A stretch of 20,034 nt of DNA, from assembly GCA_900551395.1 (NCBI GenBank), contig URVX01000004.1, positions 1 to 20,034 on the forward strand, in the 5' to 3' direction. The notes under the pieces are model-generated. The model was not told where the DNA came from and ran no database searches. It saw nothing but the letters and a program-made list of their open reading frames with translations. Source of the stretch: an uncultured Subdoligranulum sp. (GTDB lineage: Bacteria > Bacillota > Clostridia > Christensenellales > CAG-314). Each line of letters starts with the position of its first letter. Positions within the stretch are counted from its first letter, which is position 1. This document shows positions 15,391 to 20,034 of this stretch, piece after piece. The position numbers were made by a program, and so were the translations under genes.

Positions 15391-15420
15391 TTGACCTGCA
15401 GGCGACAGCGATGTTATAAT
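15391..15420 (+). promoter_or_regulatory. Promoter of trmN6, predicting a leaderless mRNA
   Basis: The -35 box TTGACC (15391-15396) is separated by 18 nt from an extended -10 box, TGTTATAAT (15412-15420). The ATG of trmN6 begins at 15427, only 6 nt after the -10 box. A normal start (7 nt after the -10 end) would therefore fall on the A of the ATG. The short AAGG next to the ATG is too close to act as a ribosome binding site and would probably not be transcribed. Confidence 0.75.
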
Positions 15421-15426
15421 CAAGGC

Positions 15427-16158
15427 ATGATAGATTTGAAGCCCGACGAAAAAACAGAGGATTTGCAGTACGGAGGACTTAAAATAATTCAAAGCGCGTC
15501 GGAATACCGTTTAACCACCGACGCGGTTTTGCTTGCCAACTTTGTCAGAGGAGCGCGCGGCAAAACGGTGGTGGAGCTGGGCGCAGGCTGCGGAGTCATT
15601 TCCATACTCATTGCTAAAAAGCAACAGCCCAAGAGAGTTGTCGCGGTGGAAATTCAGCCCGTGATGTTCGACCTTCTGGAGCGCAACGTCAGACTCAACG
15701 GTCTTGAGATAGAGACAGTCTGTTCGGATATGCGCGAAGTGAAAAGGTTTGCGACCGACGCGGACATCGTTGTGTGCAACCCGCCTTATCGAGCGAAAAA
15801 CAGCGGCGAAGGTCAGATAAAGGAAAGCGTCAGAAACTGCCGCCACGAGACGTTGATTGACCTTGACGGCGCGGCTGCATCGGCGTGCTCGGCTCTGCGT
15901 TTCGGCGGCAGCTTTTTTCTTGTTCATCAGGCAGAGCGCTTCGCGGACGTGGCTTGCTCCATGCGCGCCAACGGCTTGGAGCTAAAGGAAGCATGCCTTG
16001 TGAGGTCGTTTTCGGGACAAGCCCCCAAGCATGCGCTGTTTAAAGCCGTCAAAGGGGGCAAGGTTGGCTTGAAGTGGATTCCCGACATTGTGGTCTTTGA
16101 TGAAAACGGGGGCTACACGCCTACGGTCAGGCGTTTGTACGCGATGGACGAGGAGTGA
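15427..16158 (+). CDS. tRNA1(Val) (adenine(37)-N6)-methyltransferase-like protein (TrmN6/YabB)
   Basis: This 243-residue class I SAM-dependent methyltransferase is of the TrmN6/YabB type. SAM motif I is VVELGAGCGVISILIA (about 47-62), and the catalytic NPPY tetrapeptide, typical of N6-adenine methyltransferases, is in VVCNPPYRAKNSGEGQIKESVRNCRHE. The N-terminal IDLKPDEKTEDLQYGGLKIIQ resembles YabB, supporting ATG 15427; the frame extends upstream to 15391 only through the promoter. TTG 15436 is a less likely alternative start. The downstream partner rsmI (yabC) matches the Bacillus yabB-yabC order. The exact target base is inferred from the family only. Confidence 0.88.
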   Translation: MIDLKPDEKTEDLQYGGLKIIQSASEYRLTTDAVLLANFVRGARGKTVVELGAGCGVISILIAKKQQPKRVVAVEIQPVMFDLLERNVRLNGLEIETVCSDMREVKRFATDADIVVCNPPYRAKNSGEGQIKESVRNCRHETLIDLDGAAASACSALRFGGSFFLVHQAERFADVACSMRANGLELKEACLVRSFSGQAPKHALFKAVKGGKVGLKWIPDIVVFDENGGYTPTVRRLYAMDEE

Positions 16159-16172
16159 GAGGAGAAGATATT

Positions 16173-16970
16173 TTGGTTTATTTCGTAGCGACGCCTATAG
16201 GCAATCTCGGCGAAATCACGTCGAGAGCGGCAGAGGTTTTGAAGTCTGCCGACGCGATATTCTGCGAAGATACGCGGCACAGCGCCGTATTGCTTAAACA
16301 TATCGGTGCAAATGCTCCGACAAGGAGCTATCACAAATTCAACGAGGAGCAGCGGGTGCAGGCAGTTTTGTCTTTGGCGCGGGAGGGAAAAACCGTAGCG
16401 GTAATTTCCGACGCAGGCATGCCCTGCATTTCCGATCCGGGACGCGTGCTTGTCAACGCCCTGATAGGAGAGGGGCTGGAGTACACGGTTGTTAGCGGAG
16501 CCAGCGCCTTTCTTAACGCTTTTGTGCTGAGCGGCTTTGCCGCGCCCTTTACTTTCGTGGGTTTTTTGCCCGAGAAGACTGCGGACAGGGACAGTCTTAT
16601 GCAGAGAGCCGTTTCTCCGTCGGCAATGATTTTTTATGCCGCCCCGCACGACGTAAACGAAAATCTGCGTTTTCTTGCCGACAGGTTGGGAAACCGCAGA
16701 GTGGCGGTTGTCAAAGAAATAAGCAAGTTACACGAAAGCGTGGTTTTTTTCGGACTTTCCGATGCAAGGATTGACGAGCCGCGCGGCGAATACGTGCTTG
16801 TCGTAGAGGGCATAAAGGAGGAAAACGCTCTGAACGGATTGAGCGTGGACGAGCAGGTTGCCTTTTACGTCGACAAGGGCTTGAGCAAAATGGAAGCGAT
16901 AAAACAAACTGCGAAGGACAGGGGGCTCAGCAAAAACGAAATATACAGACAGTTTGTCAAAACGGACTGA
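16173..16970 (+). CDS. rsmI: 16S rRNA (cytidine(1402)-2'-O)-methyltransferase
   Basis: This 265-residue tetrapyrrole-methylase-fold protein is RsmI (YraL/YabC type), which methylates the 2'-O of C1402 in 16S rRNA. The signatures VYFVATPIGNLGEITSRAAEVL at the N-terminus, CEDTRHSAVLLKHIG, the SDAGMPCISDPG motif and FVGFLPEK are all diagnostic. The start is probably TTG 16173: AGGAG (16160-16164) lies 8 nt upstream and the protein then begins directly at the family motif. GTG 16155 in the same frame overlaps the trmN6 stop by 4 nt, but its upstream AGGAG is too close. It is co-transcribed with trmN6. The C-terminus carries the usual small helical domain. Confidence 0.94.
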   Translation: MVYFVATPIGNLGEITSRAAEVLKSADAIFCEDTRHSAVLLKHIGANAPTRSYHKFNEEQRVQAVLSLAREGKTVAVISDAGMPCISDPGRVLVNALIGEGLEYTVVSGASAFLNAFVLSGFAAPFTFVGFLPEKTADRDSLMQRAVSPSAMIFYAAPHDVNENLRFLADRLGNRRVAVVKEISKLHESVVFFGLSDARIDEPRGEYVLVVEGIKEENALNGLSVDEQVAFYVDKGLSKMEAIKQTAKDRGLSKNEIYRQFVKTD

Positions 16971-17538
16971 AATCTTAAATATTGTTTTTGCGCGAACTGC
17001 TTGAAACATACGACCATGTTGTTTTATTGAAGCAATATGACAAATTATGCCGGGCTAAATTTAAGGAATTACGGCTTTCAGAACGACGCAATTTAAAAAC
17101 GGACTAAAAGGCTATTTCGGGCAAAGCTTGCAGGGAAGAAGTAGTTTATTTCTAATAGGCGTTTATTGATTTTTTAATATGTATGAATACTCTGCCTGCA
17201 AAAATTTGCTCAAACGACTTGAATTAAATAAGGTTTAACAGAGAAATAGATTTATAAGCCGATTTCCGTTTTCAGAAAAAACAGATTTGAAAAATGGAAA
17301 AAAAACCGAAAGTTGCGCTGCGTTTGCCGGACTTGTCTTTCAGCAAACAAAATCACAGTCAGCTGCAATGCAAAGGCGAAAAATTTTGTATTTCAATAAC
17401 TGCAATCTGTCGGGTGTATTCTCAAAATCCGGACTGAAGCGATATAATTTTTTAAATAAAGGATGTTTAAGCGGTTTCTGCATACGTCTCTGCTTGACGC
17501 GCTTGCAAAAAGGAAATACCTTTGATATAATTGAACAA
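16971..17538 (+). other. 568-nt AT-rich gap without a convincing gene
   Basis: The stretch is visibly richer in A/T than its neighbours. No reading frame here has both a start with a ribosome binding site and a recognisable product. An open frame from TTG 17287 leads into the downstream membrane protein, but its 84 residues show no protein-like pattern and cross that gene's promoter. A 10-mer, AAAACGGACT, occurs at the rsmI 3' end and again near 17096. No terminator for rsmI is obvious. It may hold decayed sequence or an undetected small RNA. The only supported element is the promoter at its right end. Confidence 0.5.
17503..17531 (+). promoter_or_regulatory. Promoter of the first membrane acyltransferase, predicting a leaderless mRNA
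   Basis: TTGCAA (17503-17508), 17 nt spacing, then the extended -10 box TGATATAAT (17523-17531). The ATG begins at 17539, 7 nt after the -10 box, so the expected transcript start (about 17538) coincides with the start codon. There is no Shine-Dalgarno between. A second -35-like TTGACG at 17494 is too far away (26 nt). Confidence 0.72.
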
Positions 17539-18501
17539 ATGTTAAAGACAAACGAAAGAATAGCGGTGCTGGACGACTTTAAAGGTTTTATGCTGTTCTT
17601 TTATATTTTTGTCCAGGTTATGATGCTTCCGAAGACGTTTGCGACGCCGGAATGGTTTGCGCACAGCCGAATCGGAGGGAAGACGCTGCCATTCGTTTCG
17701 ATGAGCATAAGCGATTTCGGTCCCGCGCTTTTTTACTTCGTCATTGGCATGGCTGCCGGCTTTGCGTTTCGCGGCAGGGCAAGCCGTTTCGGGAGAAGGT
17801 CGGCGTGCAGACATTATATTTATCGGAATTTGGCTGTCGTGGGCATAGCCGCCGTCGCGCAGTTTGCCGGCAACGCTCTGTCCGGCTCGTCATACGATTG
17901 GAACGCGTTGTCAAGCGTGGGACTCGTAGGCGTTTTGTTGTTTCCTTTTCTGGAAAAGGGAACAGTTTTTCGGCTTGTGTCGGCGTGTATTCTGCTTGCG
18001 TGGTATCAGATTTTCCGAGCAGAGCTTTTCGGGCTGCTCGGCGGCAACGAAGGCGGCATTGCGGCGTGCGCGGCTTATCTTGCGTTGGCTCTGCTTGCGT
18101 CCGTTTTGTCCGATTTGCTGAAAAAGGACTTGATGCTGTTCGGTTGGGGTGTGGCGGCAGTCGGCGCGGCGGCGACGGCAATGAGCTTTTTGCTCAAGCC
18201 TGTCTTCAGAGAATATAACGCGTCTTATGTAGTTATGTCGCTGTTTGTTATTTCTTTGATTTTTTACGGTTTTGCGGTGGTCAATTCCTTTGTCAAGAGG
18301 AACATACCGTATGTCAATGCGGTAGGAAAAAATCTTTTGTTTTTCTTTGTGCTAACCTATGCGAGTACGTTTATCGCGAGACAGCTGATAAGCGCTCCGC
18401 TTACGCTCGTCGGCTGTATATTACTTTCTTGCATAATTTTTGCGGTTTATTGCTTTGTCGCGGGCTTGCTGGAGCGCAAAAATATAATAATAAAATTATA
18501 A
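17539..18501 (+). CDS. HGSNAT/DUF1624-type membrane acyltransferase-like protein (first of pair)
   Basis: This 320-residue multi-pass membrane protein has about nine or ten hydrophobic segments. The N-terminal pattern is that of the heparan-alpha-glucosaminide N-acetyltransferase catalytic family (PF07786-like): AVLDDFKGFMLFF (normally LDxxRG; here Lys), then a His in WFAHSRIGG (His42), then SISDFGPALFYFVIGMA with Asp59, matching the family's H...D..fP.F.Fi.G order. A VGKNLLFFFVL segment near the C-terminus matches the GKN motif of these proteins. The frame is open for 84 more codons upstream, but these cross the promoter, so ATG 17539 is chosen. It may acetylate a surface sugar or polymer; substrate unknown. 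The second paralogue follows 16 nt downstream. Confidence 0.72.
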   Translation: MLKTNERIAVLDDFKGFMLFFYIFVQVMMLPKTFATPEWFAHSRIGGKTLPFVSMSISDFGPALFYFVIGMAAGFAFRGRASRFGRRSACRHYIYRNLAVVGIAAVAQFAGNALSGSSYDWNALSSVGLVGVLLFPFLEKGTVFRLVSACILLAWYQIFRAELFGLLGGNEGGIAACAAYLALALLASVLSDLLKKDLMLFGWGVAAVGAAATAMSFLLKPVFREYNASYVVMSLFVISLIFYGFAVVNSFVKRNIPYVNAVGKNLLFFFVLTYASTFIARQLISAPLTLVGCILLSCIIFAVYCFVAGLLERKNIIIKL

Positions 18502-18517
18502 CCGGGGAGAGATTTTT

Positions 18518-19699
18518 ATGAAAGAAGCAAACAATTCCGAGTCGATTTACGAAAACGAAGGCTTGCCAAGCGCGGCTGAGGACAAGTCCGTCGGCTCGAG
18601 CTCGGACAAAATTATTGACGGAGCACCCCAAAGAATAGCAGCGGTAGAGCGCAGCCGTGCGCTTGACAATCTGCGCGGGTTTATAATCATCATGCTTGCG
18701 CTCAACAGCGTGTATGCCAAGCTCATGCCGATGGCAAATCCGATAGCATGGCTGGGGCACGCAAACATAAATCCGTTCAATTCTGCCGTGCAGTACGGAA
18801 TATATCTTGCCGACTTCGGCGCGCCTGTTTTTATGCTGTCAATGGCTTTCGCCGCCGTAATAAGCTACAACAAAACCTGTTTGGCGGAGGGACGCAAAAA
18901 GGCAAACGGAAAATTTGTCAGACGATATCTCGCCCTTATAGGTGTGGGCTGCGCTTATGTATTGATTTATAAATTTCTGGACATTTTTAAGGGCGGCGAC
19001 GGTATTTACAGGGGCAATCTCAACGTGCTTATCATTTACGGCTTTGCGGGGCTGATTGCTCTCCTGTTTTTCCGTTTGGGAAAATATTGGAGGCTTGGCA
19101 TAGGAGTCGCGCTTATACTGGCGTTTCAGTGCCTGCATCTCATAGAGAAAACCGGCGCAAACGGTGAAATCGTGAGAAAGGCAATGTTTTACACCGTGAG
19201 TACGGAATTCGGCGGTCTGATCGGCTCTGTCGGCTGGGCGGGATTTTTCCTTATCTGTACCTATTTCGGCGAGACTTATTTTGCAGGACGAAGAAAAGAG
19301 TTTTACATTGCCATAGGCGGAAGCGCGTTGGTAGCCGCAATTTTTGCAATAGGCTTTTTCCTTACAAAAGACCAAAACATACTCGAAAATCTTGTTGCCC
19401 GCTTCTTTACTCTCAACAGATTGATGTACTCTGCTTTTTATTTGTTTTTGACTTTGTTTACAAGTCTGATATGCTTTGCGTTCTTCGACCTGGTTTCTAA
19501 AGACAGGAAGATAATGTTTTTGACCGCATGGGGAAAAAGTCCGTTGTTTTTCTATCTTTTCGGATACGCGTTATATTTTGTTTGCTCCATGCTGCCGCGA
19601 AATTGGGTTTTCTATGCCGTTTCCATACTGTTCACGCTTGCCGCAATGATGGGAGTGGCTTATATATTTGAAAAAAAGGATATAAAAATCAGTATCTGA
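18518..19699 (+). CDS. HGSNAT/DUF1624-type membrane acyltransferase-like protein (second of pair)
   Basis: This 393-residue protein has a polar, Ser/Glu-rich cytoplasmic N-terminal tail of about 46 residues followed by about ten membrane segments. It shares family landmarks with its neighbour in the same order: RALDNLRGFIIIM (48-60), WLGHANINP with His81, YLADFGAPVFMLSMAFA with Asp99, and WGKSPLFFYLFGYALYF near the C-terminus. Overall similarity to the first protein is low, so the two are old, diverged paralogues. GGGGAGAG lies 8 nt before the ATG, unlike the leaderless first gene. The pair probably forms one operon that ends at the terminator downstream. Acyl donor and acceptor are unknown. 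Confidence 0.75.
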   Translation: MKEANNSESIYENEGLPSAAEDKSVGSSSDKIIDGAPQRIAAVERSRALDNLRGFIIIMLALNSVYAKLMPMANPIAWLGHANINPFNSAVQYGIYLADFGAPVFMLSMAFAAVISYNKTCLAEGRKKANGKFVRRYLALIGVGCAYVLIYKFLDIFKGGDGIYRGNLNVLIIYGFAGLIALLFFRLGKYWRLGIGVALILAFQCLHLIEKTGANGEIVRKAMFYTVSTEFGGLIGSVGWAGFFLICTYFGETYFAGRRKEFYIAIGGSALVAAIFAIGFFLTKDQNILENLVARFFTLNRLMYSAFYLFLTLFTSLICFAFFDLVSKDRKIMFLTAWGKSPLFFYLFGYALYFVCSMLPRNWVFYAVSILFTLAAMMGVAYIFEKKDIKISI

Positions 19700-19721
19700 G
19701 CGTTCACGACGCTTAGAAAAG

Positions 19722-19755
19722 AAACAAGCCGCAGAAAAGTTCCTGCGGCTTGTTT
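19722..19755. terminator. Bidirectional terminator between convergent genes
   Basis: A 13-bp perfect stem (19722-19734 with 19743-19755) closes an 8-nt loop. T-rich sequence follows on the + strand (TTTAAATTATTTTATT), and on the - strand the stem runs into TTTCTTTTCT. It lies between the + strand acyltransferase and the - strand alcohol dehydrogenase, so it likely serves both. Confidence 0.88.
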
Positions 19756-19802
19756 AAATTATTTTATTAAATTCAGCGTCCCGTTGGTGTGAGCATAAGT
19801 TA

Positions 19803-20034
19803 TTAAAGACTTTCTCTCAAAACGGCGCGGATTTCGTCTTTGTTCAGCTTTTTGTAGCCGCCGTCCATAACGAGCACGCTTTCGGCAATGGCGTTTATGT
19901 CCTTTTCGGAAACGCCGAACTCGCCGAGCTTCATGACCAGTCCCGCATTCTTCATCCATTTCTCCATTTCGGCAAGTCCTTCCAGTGCGACATCGCGGTC
20001 GCTTTTGCCTTCCGGATTTACGTTCCACACGTTG
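19803..20034 (-). CDS. Iron-containing alcohol dehydrogenase, C-terminal part only
   Basis: Only the last 76 codons are in the window; the 5' part lies beyond the right edge. The visible residues NVWNVNPEGKSDRD, a helix ending in WMKNAGLVMKLGEFGVSEKDI, and the C-terminal DGGYKKLNKDEIRAVL match the end of the group III iron-containing alcohol dehydrogenases, in particular the butanol dehydrogenase/YqhD-like group. Such enzymes reduce aldehydes with NAD(P)H in fermentation. The metal-binding His residues are outside the window. It is the only gene on the - strand here, convergent with the preceding genes. Confidence 0.85.
   Translation of the reverse strand, partial: NVWNVNPEGKSDRDVALEGLAEMEKWMKNAGLVMKLGEFGVSEKDINAIAESVLVMDGGYKKLNKDEIRAVLRESL

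Noticed and set aside
15391..15426. TTG start for trmN6 at 15391
   Set aside because: This TTG is the -35 box of the promoter, so it cannot be in the transcript; the family N-terminus begins at ATG 15427.
17494..17499. TTGACG as -35 box for the membrane acyltransferase
   Set aside because: The spacing to TATAAT would be 26 nt; TTGCAA at 17503 gives 17 nt.
17287..17538. N-terminal extension of the first membrane acyltransferase from TTG 17287
   Set aside because: The 84 residues have no protein-like pattern, no ribosome binding site, and cover a clear TTGCAA-17-TATAAT promoter leading to ATG 17539.

Overview
The window reads as a piece of a bacterial chromosome from the Bacillota, most likely an anaerobic Clostridia-type lineage. 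Four things point there: a tmk-holB-ricT-trmN6-rsmI block that matches the Bacillus subtilis yaa/yab region, strong GGAG-type ribosome binding sites, a small 2[4Fe-4S] ferredoxin, and an iron-type alcohol dehydrogenase at the right edge. I cannot name a genus. Apart from that last partial gene, every gene lies on the + strand. I see no tRNA, rRNA, CRISPR array, insertion sequence or phage gene.

Left part (1-8563): the 3' part of a KAS III (FabH-like) condensing enzyme overlaps by 4 nt a complete branched-chain-amino-acid-type (HAAT) ABC transporter. The transporter order is livH, livM, livG, livF, then the lipoprotein binding protein livK. LivG carries an N-terminal coiled-coil extension of about 280 residues, and LivF has an insertion of about 25 residues. 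After a hairpin terminator come two consecutive alpha/beta hydrolases and another terminator. A Liv-type importer beside a condensing enzyme and hydrolases suggests uptake and processing of an organic acid or acyl compound, but the substrate cannot be read from the sequence.

Middle part (8588-15084): one sigma-A-like promoter precedes seven closely packed or overlapping genes. They are an MTA/SAH nucleosidase, glycerate kinase, ATP-type phosphofructokinase, a short Orn/Lys/Arg decarboxylase-fold protein (YaaO-like), thymidylate kinase, DNA polymerase III delta', and the PSP1/RicT protein. The last four follow the B. subtilis order, without the usual yaaQ (darA) and yaaR.

Right part (15091-20034): a 56-residue ferredoxin has its own perfect consensus promoter and terminator. 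It is followed by trmN6 and rsmI, then an AT-rich 568-nt gap, then two tandem, diverged membrane acyltransferase-like proteins of the HGSNAT_cat/DUF1624 type. A bidirectional terminator separates them from the convergent, partial iron-containing alcohol dehydrogenase.

The most notable points are: two promoters (trmN6 and the first membrane acyltransferase) whose extended -10 box lies 6-7 nt from the start codon, so both mRNAs should be leaderless; the coiled-coil LivG; the KAS III-Liv-hydrolase cluster; and the ferredoxin set between ricT and trmN6. No wholly new system is proven here.
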